This document shows, piece by piece, positions 24,873 through 33,845 of a stretch of DNA of 47,537 nt; within the stretch, counting starts at the first letter, position 1, and each line of letters begins with the position of its first letter. A program made the translations under genes and the position numbers. Under the pieces are notes generated by a model. The model was not told the origin of the DNA, searched no databases, and saw nothing but the letters and a program-made list of their open reading frames with translations. Source of the stretch: an uncultured bacterium (GTDB lineage: Bacteria > Chloroflexota > Anaerolineae > J036 > Brachytrichaceae). The stretch is from contig CAIXPS010000423.1 of assembly GCA_903921365.1 (NCBI GenBank), positions 1 to 47,537 on the forward strand. Reading direction: 5' to 3'.

Positions 24873-27504
24873 TTTCTTCGCTCACCTGTATGTCATGATC
24901 GCCTGACACAAACAGCCAGTTGTCGGGCAGCGTCACATTGTCGATGCTCGTCTTGTCGCGCGCAGGCGTGTAGGCGTCGCCGCCGTCCCGGCTGATATAC
25001 ACGCCGGTGCTGCCACCCATCATGATGATGGATGTGTCGCCAGCGGGCGAGGTCGCGACCGTTTCAATGCGCTGAAACTGGGTATTGACCCGACCGGCGC
25101 CGGTGATCTGTTCGGTGGGCAATCCACTGCGGATCATATCCGAGGGCTGCCAGGCCGGACTGGTATCGGATGTGTCCAGCCGCAAGACGCCCGCCCGGCG
25201 CGAGGCGGCGAACACCTCCGAGCCCTGGAACGCCAGTTCCAGACAGCTCCCGCCAACCCAGCGCGATCCAAATGCGTTCCAGCTATCGGGCGGATACTGT
25301 GTCCCGCGCAATTCCCAGCGCCAGCAGCCGTCCCCAGGGACATCGCCTTCCGCTGCAGCGCCTGCCCACAGGAAGGCGCGCGAGCCTTGCACCTGCACAG
25401 CCAACGAGCGAATATTTTTTCCCTTCAGCGTTGGCACAGTGGCCCCTGGAATCTCAGCAGGGTGGAAAGTGCCCGTCTTGCCGCCATCGCTCGAAATGTA
25501 AATGCCGCTGCTTCCATCGGCGACAAGAGCCACATTTGTAATACCGAGTGCATCTGTATAGGAGACGACGGAGTTAAATCCCTTGTCCTGGGCGAGACCG
25601 CGGTCAACCAGAAGCTGCACCGGGTTATGTCCTGGTCGGACATCGAGTTCAAACAGCCCCTTCTCGGTGGCTAACAGCAGGTACGGTGTGTTGTCGCGCT
25701 TCGTCCATGCCATATCCTGCACAATGGCGCTGATCGACCAGCCGGGCATTTCCCAGTTTTCACCGCAATCACGCGAGATCACTACGCGCGATCCCGCGCC
25801 GTTGGTGAAGCGGCTGGCGATTGCAATGAACCCCGGTTGAGCTGCGCCGCAGGCTCTGACTACGCTCACTACCTCGCTACTCGTCAAGAGCCCGACGGCT
25901 TCCCAGCCGTAGCCATCGTTGAGCGATCGGAATATTGTCGCTCCACTGCCTGCATACCAGGTTCTGGGTTGCGCGCCATCCGGCACGATGGAAAGCGTCG
26001 CCTGATCGGGCGCCTGATCCACCACCAGCCGGAGCTGTTCGACGTAACTCACTCCCGGCTCGCGCAGGACGAGGTCGTAGATGACCGAACTGCGCAACGC
26101 CCGACCGAACTGCCCGCTGTATGGGCTGATAGTCGCGTTCAATCGGTCGATCAAGCGCTTTTTCACGCTGTCGGGGTTTTCCTCGCGACGGACAACCACA
26201 TGCGCGGTGACGTGAACGACCTTAAAGCGAACCCAGTTGACCACACAACTGATTCCGAGTGGACGCCGCCCGTCAATCGCCTTCTGTGCCTGCGTGAGGA
26301 TGTCAGGGTTCTGATAGGTATTGATAGTGTCGATTGTCAATGGGACGCCGTCAGGCACGCTCGGCGCCAGCAATACCTCAACCGTGCCCGGTTCTGCAAA
26401 TGACCATACTTCTTTGCGTGTATAGGCGCGCGCGCGTTTTACGGCTGGCGAACTATTCAACGCAGTGACCTCAAAGTCGCCTGCCGTCACCGCCCGCTGC
26501 AGAGAGCGGAATTGCTGCGGCCCGCGGAGGAGAGCGTTCTCCAGCGTTTCCACAGCCCGGCCGCCGTACGAGGGGGCGGGGTTGGCGACCTGGATGCCGC
26601 TGAGGTTCATGACAGTCGTCAGCGTTCCCGCTGCCACGTTCCCTTCAGCGCCGCCGCCGCTGCGGTACCACGCGCGGATCTGCCGCCCTTTGACAGGCGC
26701 AGCCGCCATGCGCGCGGGGGTGTCGGTCAGCGCCGTTGAACCTTCCGCGCCCTGCGCGGTTTTCTGTTCGATGCGCAATGCCGGCGCGAAGAAGATCGCC
26801 CCGGATGCGCGATCGACAGTGTAGATGGCGTCGTCCGGCCCGGTAGATTCGGCGAAGCTCTCCGCCTCGCGCCAGAGACGATACGTCTTACCGTCATACT
26901 GGATAGCGGGGGCCCGTGAAGTAATCTCTCCGGGCAACGCTTCGACGCCGATGACCAGCTCGATCTTGTCGGCCATCGGCGCAACGATCGGAGGGCGTTT
27001 CACTACACACGAAAGCCCGGGTTGTCCCGTGCCGGTTCCGAGCAATTCCGCCTCAATGGGGCGGCAGTGATACGCGGCAATCTGTGTTTTGGCAATGCCT
27101 GTCGGAATCGTCACCGGTTCAAGCGTCACAAAGATGGGAGCGCTTGTCGCGGTTCCGCCGCGGCCGGTGGTCACGCTGGTCCCGCGCGGGATGACCACAT
27201 CACGGTCTACTGCGCCGGCCCGGCTGAACTCCAGCATCACGCCGGCAGCCGCTGACGAATACAGGTGGATGCCAAGCAGGCGCAGGAACTCGATGTACAC
27301 CTTCTGCGGCACCCGGTTCAGCCGGTAGATCATGACCTCGGTCAGATGCGCAAACAGTTCCAGCAGAATGATGCCGGGGTCGCTCGGGGTGAGGTCAGTC
27401 CATTCCACCGTCGATTGGGAGAACTGCGTGAAGCGTTCCTTAGCCTCATTCAGCAATTGGTCAAAATTGCGATCGTCCAGGTTAGGAGTTGGAATATCAA
27501 CCAT
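24853..27504 (-). CDS. Baseplate J-type protein fused to an Asp-box beta-propeller
   Basis: An 883-residue protein in two halves. Residues 1 to about 510 match putative baseplate assembly proteins of extracellular contractile injection systems (Afp11/TIGR02243 type): TPSDPGIILLELFAHLTEVMIYRLN, then the J core to YVEQLRL. Residues about 515-883 contain repeated Asp-box motifs of BNR/sortilin-type propellers (SLNDGYGWE, SRDCGENWE, SSDGGKTGT, SRDGGDAYT). The first gives the wedge scaffold; the propeller would sit on the baseplate periphery and may bind glycans or substitute for a fibre. The ATG shares one base with the gp25 stop (TGATG). The junction lies in the middle of one uninterrupted frame. 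Confidence 0.87.
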   Translation of the reverse strand: MVDIPTPNLDDRNFDQLLNEAKERFTQFSQSTVEWTDLTPSDPGIILLELFAHLTEVMIYRLNRVPQKVYIEFLRLLGIHLYSSAAAGVMLEFSRAGAVDRDVVIPRGTSVTTGRGGTATSAPIFVTLEPVTIPTGIAKTQIAAYHCRPIEAELLGTGTGQPGLSCVVKRPPIVAPMADKIELVIGVEALPGEITSRAPAIQYDGKTYRLWREAESFAESTGPDDAIYTVDRASGAIFFAPALRIEQKTAQGAEGSTALTDTPARMAAAPVKGRQIRAWYRSGGGAEGNVAAGTLTTVMNLSGIQVANPAPSYGGRAVETLENALLRGPQQFRSLQRAVTAGDFEVTALNSSPAVKRARAYTRKEVWSFAEPGTVEVLLAPSVPDGVPLTIDTINTYQNPDILTQAQKAIDGRRPLGISCVVNWVRFKVVHVTAHVVVRREENPDSVKKRLIDRLNATISPYSGQFGRALRSSVIYDLVLREPGVSYVEQLRLVVDQAPDQATLSIVPDGAQPRTWYAGSGATIFRSLNDGYGWEAVGLLTSSEVVSVVRACGAAQPGFIAIASRFTNGAGSRVVISRDCGENWEMPGWSISAIVQDMAWTKRDNTPYLLLATEKGLFELDVRPGHNPVQLLVDRGLAQDKGFNSVVSYTDALGITNVALVADGSSGIYISSDGGKTGTFHPAEIPGATVPTLKGKNIRSLAVQVQGSRAFLWAGAAAEGDVPGDGCWRWELRGTQYPPDSWNAFGSRWVGGSCLELAFQGSEVFAASRRAGVLRLDTSDTSPAWQPSDMIRSGLPTEQITGAGRVNTQFQRIETVATSPAGDTSIIMMGGSTGVYISRDGGDAYTPARDKTSIDNVTLPDNWLFVSGDHDIQVSEENETIRD

Positions 27505-27974
27505 CAGATTTTCTCTCCGGCCAGACTGACGGCGATGGTCAGGGGTTCGATGTGCAGTGTCGCGCGGACGCGATACGCCAGTTGGATGTTCAGCTGTTCC
27601 GGCGCCTCTGGGTCGCGCCCGGCGTCCAGCGCCACGATGTCAACGCGTGGTTCCCACTTTTCGATGGCGCGACGGATGTAGTGGATCGCCAACCCGGCCG
27701 TAGTGTCATCGTTAGGCGAGAAGATCAGGCGATGCAGATCGCACCCATAGTCCGGGCGCATGATGCGTTCTCCCGGGATGGTGAACAGCAGGATCAGAAT
27801 GGCCTGGCGGATGGCCTCGTTGCCATCGACCATGCCGATCCCGCCACGCGCCGATAACTGCAAGCCGGGCGCAACCGGCGCTGTGTCCATCATGACGCCG
27901 CTAGAGGACGCGTAGTAGTCCTCCATGTCGGGCAGGATGAATTGCCAGGCGCGATAAGGGGTGCGTTTGTTCAC
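27504..27974 (-). CDS. gp25-like baseplate protein of a contractile injection system
   Basis: A 156-residue GPW/gp25 family wedge protein (Afp9-like). Diagnostic stretches are NEAIRQAILILLFTIPGER, RPDYGCDLHRLIFSPN and HYIRRAIEKWEPRV, with the EPR segment seen across the family. It starts inside the end of the previous gene (4-bp ATGA overlap) and its stop overlaps the start of the J gene, so the three are translationally coupled. Confidence 0.92.
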   Translation of the reverse strand: MNKRTPYRAWQFILPDMEDYYASSSGVMMDTAPVAPGLQLSARGGIGMVDGNEAIRQAILILLFTIPGERIMRPDYGCDLHRLIFSPNDDTTAGLAIHYIRRAIEKWEPRVDIVALDAGRDPEAPEQLNIQLAYRVRATLHIEPLTIAVSLAGEKI

Positions 27975-28321
27975 GCGGCGCCCTCTGCCAACAGATCCTG
28001 GCCAGGAGTGCGCACTTTGTATTGCACGTTGGCGCCCGCCCAGTCCGTCAGCCCGGTGACGGCATCAAGGCATATGCGATGCCCGTCGATGCGGACGAGA
28101 TCCGAGTACCCGCTGGTGACTTTGAGCGACAGGGTGCATGGCTTAATCGTCGGGGTCGCCATGGTGCAGCCCTTGATTGCCTTGCGTTCCGGGTCGGCCT
28201 CCACCAGAATCGGGCGACCAGCGATCGTCACCCACTTCTGGCTGGGCTGGTTAGTCACGATGCCGGTCTGATGATTGCACACCAGCACCGCTTGATCGGT
28301 CAGTATTTTTAGTAATTGCAT
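27971..28321 (-). CDS. Probable PAAR-like spike-tip protein
   Basis: A 116-residue small protein with no strong standard motif. It begins with VLVCNHQTGIVTNQPSQKWVT and has three further Cys (KGC, KPC and RICLD). Its position, directly after the VgrG-like spike gene and before gp25, is where PAAR or PAAR-like tip proteins are encoded in these systems. Beta-rich character and small size fit a tip. Sequence alone does not prove it. The 2-bp gap to the spike gene and 4-bp overlap with gp25 show tight coupling. Confidence 0.6.
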   Translation of the reverse strand: MQLLKILTDQAVLVCNHQTGIVTNQPSQKWVTIAGRPILVEADPERKAIKGCTMATPTIKPCTLSLKVTSGYSDLVRIDGHRICLDAVTGLTDWAGANVQYKVRTPGQDLLAEGAA

Positions 28322-28323
28322 GC

Positions 28324-29835
28324 TTATGCCCTGTTGAAGTCAATCGCTGCCGCGCTGATGGCGATCTGCTTGCCCGGCGCATCGATCTGCAGGTCGGCTG
28401 CGGCGTGAAAGCGCACTCCACCCGGCGCCAGGTCGATGAAGCTGCCGCTGTTATTTTCAAGATGAAGCGTGCCATTTGAGTCATCCATGCTGATGCGTTG
28501 GCCCTGCGGCGTCACAAACGTAAATCGCCGGCGCGCGCCATCGACGATGCCCACGTCGGGCGGTGATATCTGTCCATAGAATCCGCCCAGGACGACGCCA
28601 TGCGCCGGGTCTTCGTGCGCCAGCAGCATCAACACCAGGTCGCCGGCGGCGGGCAGCGCGATCACGCCTTTGTTCGGCCCCGCGCCGGGGACGACCACAC
28701 CCACCCAATCGGTTTCGACATCGGCGAAGGTAAGGAGCTTGACCCGCACGCGCCCTTGTTGAAAGGGATCATCAATCGCGCTGATGACGCCGGGGGTGAC
28801 GATTGTGCCAACCGGGCGCGCGACAGGCACAGGCGGGCGTGTGGATATTTCCGTCACATAGCCCATGCGGGAATCGATGGAGTGCGTCGCTTCCGACAGC
28901 ACATAGCGCCCGCTGACCTCCTGCGCAACGCCGCTGACGTCGATGCGCGTGCCGGGTCGCAGGCGCGGGTCCCCATCGGCCACACCCCACAACGTCACTT
29001 CCGTCGCCGCGCGCTGATCCAGGTCGGCCTGGGCAAGCTGCCCGGCGTGGATGTCGTTCTGCGCGATCGCATCGACGATGGTTCGATCTGCTGCGGCAGG
29101 AGTGGCGGAAACGTTCGCCGCGCGATTCGCGCGTGGACTGGTTGCGCTGCCCCGGAATGACTCGCCTTCGGTTGGGAACCATCCCTGCGCCTGGACGCCG
29201 ATCACGGCGGCATCGGTGTTTATCTCGATAGTCGCCTCGAACAGCGTATTGCCCAGTCCCAGCGCTATGGGAGCACCCATACCCTCAAGCGTCAGCAGAT
29301 GCAGCGCGCCCTCACGCGCGCTGAGATATAAACCAGAGCGTTCAGCCAGACGCACGAGAAACTGCCAGTCAGTCTCGCGCCCCTGGATCAACCACTGGTA
29401 TTCGGCGCCGTCATCTGTTGCCTCAACGCTTAACCCGATGTCGGCGCACACTTCGCGCGCGATATCGGCTACGGTTTTACCGGCGAATGTCCGCACCGTT
29501 TGGCGCTTGCGCAGGCGATGCAGTGCGTCGTAGGCGCGCACGCGCATCTGGCGCTCATTGGAAGCACTGTGCAGATATTCAACGGCGGTGACCTCGCCGC
29601 TGAACAGCACCGTTGTGTTTGTGCTGACCGTCACCGTGAGTTCAGCGCCGGGGCGAAGGCGCGAATCGATTCGCACTGTCTCTGCGCCAAGGCCAAAAGT
29701 GAGTTCACATTGCGCCGGGGCTGAGAGCCGCTGGGCAACATGCACCTTTTCCAGCATCCGCAGAGAGTCCGAGTCAGCCGGGCTGCCACTCACTGTCAGC
29801 GTGACCTCGGGCAGTGTGCTAATCCTCGGCGCCAT
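28324..29835 (-). CDS. VgrG-like spike protein (gpD/gp5 type)
   Basis: A 503-residue Afp8-type spike. The N-terminal half is the phage late control D-like region (gp27 fold) with QWLIQGRETDWQFLVRLAER. An OB-fold gp5-type domain covers about residues 345-430 (DDPFQQGRVRVKLL, WVGVVVPGAGPNKG, LPAAGDLVLMLLAHED). The C-terminal ~60 residues are a short beta-helix (ENNSGSFIDLAPGGVRFHAAADLQI). No extra effector domain is attached. It overlaps the LysM gene by 17 bp. Confidence 0.92.
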   Translation of the reverse strand: MAPRISTLPEVTLTVSGSPADSDSLRMLEKVHVAQRLSAPAQCELTFGLGAETVRIDSRLRPGAELTVTVSTNTTVLFSGEVTAVEYLHSASNERQMRVRAYDALHRLRKRQTVRTFAGKTVADIAREVCADIGLSVEATDDGAEYQWLIQGRETDWQFLVRLAERSGLYLSAREGALHLLTLEGMGAPIALGLGNTLFEATIEINTDAAVIGVQAQGWFPTEGESFRGSATSPRANRAANVSATPAAADRTIVDAIAQNDIHAGQLAQADLDQRAATEVTLWGVADGDPRLRPGTRIDVSGVAQEVSGRYVLSEATHSIDSRMGYVTEISTRPPVPVARPVGTIVTPGVISAIDDPFQQGRVRVKLLTFADVETDWVGVVVPGAGPNKGVIALPAAGDLVLMLLAHEDPAHGVVLGGFYGQISPPDVGIVDGARRRFTFVTPQGQRISMDDSNGTLHLENNSGSFIDLAPGGVRFHAAADLQIDAPGKQIAISAAAIDFNRA

Positions 29836-30625
29836 CAGTCACTCCTGGAACCTGCGGGATGCGCAAGAGGGTTCCTGTATCCAGGCGCAGAGGGTCATCG
29901 ATATCGTTGATCTTGGCCAGCAATCGCCAAATCGATGAGTTCTTGAAATAGCGATACGCGATCTCATCCAGGCGCTCAGAGGAGCCCGCATCTGCGCCGC
30001 TCGCGGCGACGTTTTCGTCACTGCCGCCCAATATCTCGTGCATCATGCCCGAATCGTCCGAGGGCGTATCGGACTGAGTTTTAGCCCACTCATCCAGCAG
30101 GGTGTTGGGCAAGCCGCCGCCTTTCTCGATCTCGCTGGCCGTCTGGCGCGCGGGTTCGTTCACACGCACCAGGCGCAGGCGCAACCACGACCGTTGTGGA
30201 GCGCCGCCGGGCGTGAACTCCTCCAGCCGCTCGGCAATGGCAGCCACGATGGCAGGCACGTTCCACGACTTGCCCCACACAAACCGCACGAGTGGGGGTT
30301 GGCGATAATTGGCAGAGCCGGAAGGCGTCGCGCTATTCTCCGACAGGCTCCACAAGGGGGCGGTCAGGTCGCGCACATCGTCGGATGTGATGGACGATCC
30401 CGCCAACTGGACATCGAAGAGCAGATCAAGTTCGAGTTCGGTGTGTCCCCCGCCGGTGTACAACAGCGTGTTCTCAATCTGCCCGGCCCCGGTCAGTTGC
30501 CCGCTCACGGACTGGCGCGAGCGCAACCCGGCTATTCGCCGTACGACCAGGCTTTCCGGGTTCAACAGGCACCCGATGCGCTGGTTGGTTTCCTCGATCA
30601 GGAAGGCGGCGCGTTCCATGGTCAA
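29819..30625 (-). CDS. LysM-containing baseplate hub protein (Afp7-like)
   Basis: A 268-residue protein whose N-terminal part (LLNPESLVVRRIAGLRSR, TELELDLLFDVQ) matches the gp53-like hub proteins of contractile injection systems. The C-terminal LysM-type segment (about 215-258) has LDEIAYRYFKNSSIWRLLAKIN and GTLLRIPQ. A Ser/Asp-rich linker separates them. The TTG at 30625 is preceded at a good distance by GAGGG; an ATG at 30619 is the alternative. LysM may hold the particle on murein or stabilise the hub. Confidence 0.87.
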   Translation of the reverse strand: MTMERAAFLIEETNQRIGCLLNPESLVVRRIAGLRSRQSVSGQLTGAGQIENTLLYTGGGHTELELDLLFDVQLAGSSITSDDVRDLTAPLWSLSENSATPSGSANYRQPPLVRFVWGKSWNVPAIVAAIAERLEEFTPGGAPQRSWLRLRLVRVNEPARQTASEIEKGGGLPNTLLDEWAKTQSDTPSDDSGMMHEILGGSDENVAASGADAGSSERLDEIAYRYFKNSSIWRLLAKINDIDDPLRLDTGTLLRIPQVPGVTDGAED

Positions 30626-30636
30626 CGGCTGAACCC

Positions 30637-32013
30637 TCAGCCTATGCCCTCCTGCTCACGCGCCAGCCGGCGCGCGTGCTCGTTCTCGCGGCTCTCGCTT
30701 TCGCTGTCTGCATCCTCCGCCCATACATTTACCGGGAGTTCGGGCCACTGGTTTGGTTGCGGGGCCATTGGCTCAAAGGGTTCCGCGGGTTTAACATGAC
30801 CCACTGGCGGCGCATCCATGCGTCCACGCCTGACTGCTACGATGGGTTGATGACTGCCGCGACTATCGCCACGGGCAGCGCGCCGCGACGTGGCTGCCAT
30901 CGTTCTTGGCAAATCGGGCGCCGCTTGACGCTGTGGTCGCGCGCGTTCAGCCGTTCCCCCATCCACCTCCACAGGCTTTCTCGCTACAGGATGCACGATT
31001 GTCGGCGCTGCCCGCGCGGCAGTCCCGATCGTCGTCCGCCGTAGCAGGCGCATATCAGCCAGTCTCCTTTTGGAAGTCGAGCCTTCAGGCGGTCGCACAG
31101 GGCTGTTGTTCACCCCCGCGTTGGAGGCCGAGCCTTCAGGCGGACGCACAAGGCTGTTGTTCACCTTTGCATTGGAGGCCGAGCCTTCAGGCGGAGGTTG
31201 CATCTCCCCACGACGAATCGCGCCACTTGCCTCATCCACCACCCGCTCACGATGACCCGCCACACCATCGCGCTTCACCCCTGCATTGGAGGCCGAGCCT
31301 TCAGGCGGATGCGTCACCCTGTGACGAATCGCGCCACCCGCCCCATCCTCCACCTGCTCACGATTTCCCGCCATGGCATCGCGCTTCACCTTCGCATTGG
31401 AGGCCGAGCCTTCGTGCGGAGGTTGCATCACCCCGCGACGAATCGCACCACTCGACTCATCCTCCACCCGCTCACGGTTATCCGCCACATCATCGCGCTT
31501 CATCTCCGCGTTGGAAGCCGCGCCTTCAGGCGATTGCGTCGCCCCACGACGAATCGCACCACTCACCCCACCTTCAACCCGCTCACGATGACCCGCCACC
31601 GCGCCACGCTTCACCTTTGCGTTGGAGGCCGAGCCTTCAGGCGGTTTTGTGCTGCGGATAGACCCTTCAGTCTCTGCGGTATTAGGAACGTCCGGCGGTT
31701 GTCCAGTCGCGTCATCTGGCGACGGAATAGTCACATCGAAGGTCTCGATGCGATCAGGGTTGGCGGCGCGACGCCGGATGTCTTCCAGCCAGTGGGCGGG
31801 CGGGCCGCTGCGCTGCACCCTGGCAAGCCAGTGGACAGGCGGCCCATCGCTGTTCACGGCAGGCTCTGGTAGTTCAACGGGAAATTCCTCGCCGGGTTCG
31901 ACCGCCAGACGCTGATCCATCGCATCCAGACGGCGCGCCGCGCCTGCGAACACGGTTTGTAACCCGTGCACAAGCGTGTGAGCCAATTGCCTGAAGCGGT
32001 CTGACGGCGTCAT
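30637..32013 (-). CDS. Repeat-rich, low-complexity protein between tube and LysM genes
   Basis: A 458-residue charged, apparently disordered protein. The N-terminal ~50 residues (RFRQLAHTLVHGLQTVFAG...) are helical and the end is rich in Arg and acidic residues. Between about residues 120 and 320 are tandem units beginning PPEGSASNA(K/G)V. Four units are 37-38 residues and contain KRD..AG.RE.VED..SGAIRRG; two are 17 residues. No family was recognised. Position in the operon suggests a structural role (linker or tape-measure-like), with copy number perhaps tunable by recombination. The opposite strand has long open frames that are shadows of the repeat. Confidence 0.75.
   Translation of the reverse strand: MTPSDRFRQLAHTLVHGLQTVFAGAARRLDAMDQRLAVEPGEEFPVELPEPAVNSDGPPVHWLARVQRSGPPAHWLEDIRRRAANPDRIETFDVTIPSPDDATGQPPDVPNTAETEGSIRSTKPPEGSASNAKVKRGAVAGHRERVEGGVSGAIRRGATQSPEGAASNAEMKRDDVADNRERVEDESSGAIRRGVMQPPHEGSASNAKVKRDAMAGNREQVEDGAGGAIRHRVTHPPEGSASNAGVKRDGVAGHRERVVDEASGAIRRGEMQPPPEGSASNAKVNNSLVRPPEGSASNAGVNNSPVRPPEGSTSKRRLADMRLLRRTTIGTAARAAPTIVHPVARKPVEVDGGTAERARPQRQAAPDLPRTMAATSRRAARGDSRGSHQPIVAVRRGRMDAPPVGHVKPAEPFEPMAPQPNQWPELPVNVWAEDADSESESRENEHARRLAREQEGIG
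31070..31644 (-). repeat. Seven-copy DNA repeat within the repeat-rich gene
   Basis: The 23-bp plus-strand sequence TTGGAGGCCGAGCCTTCAGG plus CGG, with few changes, starts at 31070, 31121, 31172, 31286, 31397, 31511 and 31622. Spacing is 51, 51, 114, 111, 114 and 111 bp, always a multiple of three. The minus strand within it contains two overlapping palindromes (GCCTGAAGGC and AGGCTCGGCCT), like small mobile palindromic elements that insert in frame. Confidence 0.9.
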
Positions 32014-32033
32014 GAGTGCATCACCCGGATCGG

Positions 32034-32471
32034 TTACGCCCTTTGCAGCGTCTCGTACACCAGCGTGAGGCTCTCAATCGCCACTTCGCTTGACAGTCCG
32101 TTCAGGATCGAGCCGCGCCACTGGCTCGGCCAGGCATTGACCAGGTCCCAGCGCATCACTTCCGCCACGCTGTCGCTGTCGAGCAACAGGATCGAGCAGT
32201 TGCGACGCGCGACCTTGCCGTTGACGGCGGTCATAAACCAGTCGTACAACTCGCGTGATGCCGTCAACCCATAGCGCAGGGTGATGGGCGAATATTCGAC
32301 ATATCCCGGAACCGTATGCACGAACGGGCGCATCCCGCCCTCGCGATATGCGATCGTCTGCACATTGATCCCAATGCCGCTGATTTCGGTGAAGTGCGCT
32401 TCGGTGATGTTCGGCTGGAAGGTCAGCTTAAAGTTATAGGCGCGATACGGATCGATTACTTGATCAGGCAT
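32034..32471 (-). CDS. Contractile injection system tube protein (gp19-like)
   Basis: A 145-residue tail tube protein of the TIGR02241/Afp1 type. Typical pieces are YNFKLTF, HFTEISGIG, YREGG, ITLRYGLTASRELYDWF and WPSQW, with a C-terminal ESLTLVYETLQRA. It forms the inner tube of the particle. It starts two bases after the sheath stop, and GGGAGG lies just within the end of the sheath gene. Only one tube gene is present. Confidence 0.93.
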   Translation of the reverse strand: MPDQVIDPYRAYNFKLTFQPNITEAHFTEISGIGINVQTIAYREGGMRPFVHTVPGYVEYSPITLRYGLTASRELYDWFMTAVNGKVARRNCSILLLDSDSVAEVMRWDLVNAWPSQWRGSILNGLSSEVAIESLTLVYETLQRA

Positions 32472-32473
32472 GA

Positions 32474-33736
32474 TTAACCTCCCAGATTCTCAGTCTGCAC
32501 GCCTTCGGCATACTGGCTGATGCGAAAGACGACGAATTCGGCGGGTTTTACTGGCGCGACACCGATGATGACGACCACCTGTCCGGCGTCGATCACCTCG
32601 GGCGGGTTGGTTTCCGCATCGCATTTGACGAAGAAGGCTTGTTCGGCGCTCGCACCCATCAACGCCCCATCGCGCCACATGCGCATCAGGAAGGCCGAGA
32701 TGTCGCGACGAATCGACTTCCACAGCGTCATATCGTTTGGCTCAAACACAATCCAGCGAGTGTTCAGCGCGATTGATTCTTCGATCATGTTGAACAAGCG
32801 TCGCACGTTGAGGTAGCGCCACTCGCTGGCCGATGCGGCCAGCGTGCGCGCGCCCCAGATGCGAATGCCTTCACGCGGGAAGGCCCGTATGCAGTTCACC
32901 CCTGCGCTATTGAGTTCGCCCTGCTCGGCGCGGGTCAGCGGATAACCCAGCCGCAACGCGCCACGGATCGCTTCGTTGGCAGGCGCTTTGTGCACGCCGC
33001 GGGTGGCATCCGTGCGCGCCCATACGCCTGCGATATGTCCTGATGGCGGTGCCATCACCAGTGCATTGGCCTCCGAGGCATTTGGGTCAGGGTTGGCGGG
33101 CGGCAGCGGATCGCGCACCAGAATCCACGGGAAGTAGAAGGCGGCGTAACCGCCGTCGGATTGGCGCGGCTTCAACCCGGCCGGCTGAGGGTTTGAAGTA
33201 ACAGGCGCACCTGCTGGCGCGGGCGGCTCTGCGGTTACTTTCAACGCATCGATCCTGGTCGCATCGACATCGCGCGGCGCGTCCAGGATCGCGACGCGAT
33301 CTTTCAGTTTTTCGCAATGACTGATGACAGCGTTGTAAGAGGCCGCATCGGTGAGCCCCGGCGCGCACACAATGGCGATTTCGTCGACCTGTTCGAGTAG
33401 ATCAAGTCCGGTTTTTGTGCCAGGCGTGCCCTCGATGGGGTTGCCTGCCGGCACGTTGGCGATATAACAGCGCGTGCCTCCGTTCAGAAAGAAACCGTAC
33501 ACAGCCTGTGACAGATCCGTGCTGGCAAGCAGATGATCTTTGCCGCCAGCGCGCGCGGTGGCAAACTCGCGCACAAACTCAGACCAGTTATTGATCGGGT
33601 AGGCTTCGGTGAGATGCGCCCCCGTGTTTGGCGCAGCGCCTGCGAAGCCGGCAGTACTGGTCCCTACCGCCTCAATCGGCCGCGCGCCGGCGGAGACTTC
33701 CTCCACATAGATATCGGGTGCAAGGTAATTTGGCAT
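32474..33736 (-). CDS. Contractile injection system sheath protein
   Basis: A 420-residue phage-tail-sheath family protein that wraps the tube and contracts. The N-terminus PDIYVEEVSAGARPIEAVGTS and the C-terminal RRLFNMIEESIALNTRW, FNDMTLWKSIRRDISAFL-like helices and VVFRISQYAEGVQTENLGG arm are standard for the compact sheaths of these systems. A single sheath gene is encoded. AGGAGTG precedes the ATG, and a second promoter may lie in the 109 bp upstream. Confidence 0.95.
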   Translation of the reverse strand: MPNYLAPDIYVEEVSAGARPIEAVGTSTAGFAGAAPNTGAHLTEAYPINNWSEFVREFATARAGGKDHLLASTDLSQAVYGFFLNGGTRCYIANVPAGNPIEGTPGTKTGLDLLEQVDEIAIVCAPGLTDAASYNAVISHCEKLKDRVAILDAPRDVDATRIDALKVTAEPPAPAGAPVTSNPQPAGLKPRQSDGGYAAFYFPWILVRDPLPPANPDPNASEANALVMAPPSGHIAGVWARTDATRGVHKAPANEAIRGALRLGYPLTRAEQGELNSAGVNCIRAFPREGIRIWGARTLAASASEWRYLNVRRLFNMIEESIALNTRWIVFEPNDMTLWKSIRRDISAFLMRMWRDGALMGASAEQAFFVKCDAETNPPEVIDAGQVVVIIGVAPVKPAEFVVFRISQYAEGVQTENLGG

Positions 33737-33786
33737 ACAGCATCACTCCTATTCGACTGACTATTCGAACGACTAAACGCTTGTGC

Positions 33787-33815
33787 AATACAAATTGCGA
33801 CGCGAACAGTGACAA
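33787..33815 (-). promoter_or_regulatory. Candidate internal promoter before the sheath gene
   Basis: On the minus strand TTGTCA (33815-33810) and TGTATT (33792-33787) are spaced by 17 bp, five and four matches to consensus. It lies in the only sizeable gap of the operon, between the cap-like and sheath genes, and would raise expression of the highly needed sheath and tube. Confidence 0.45.
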
Positions 33816-33845
33816 ACTTATAATGGCGATCCGACAGACAGCCGG

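Noticed and set aside
31070-31644. CRISPR array
   Set aside because: Repeats are in frame inside a gene, spacers are themselves similar to each other, and no cas genes are present.
30906-31872. Long plus-strand frames with Pro/His-rich repeats opposite the repeat gene
   Set aside because: They are mirror products of the DNA repeat. The minus-strand frame is in the operon, has proper spacing to its neighbours and a sensible N-terminus.
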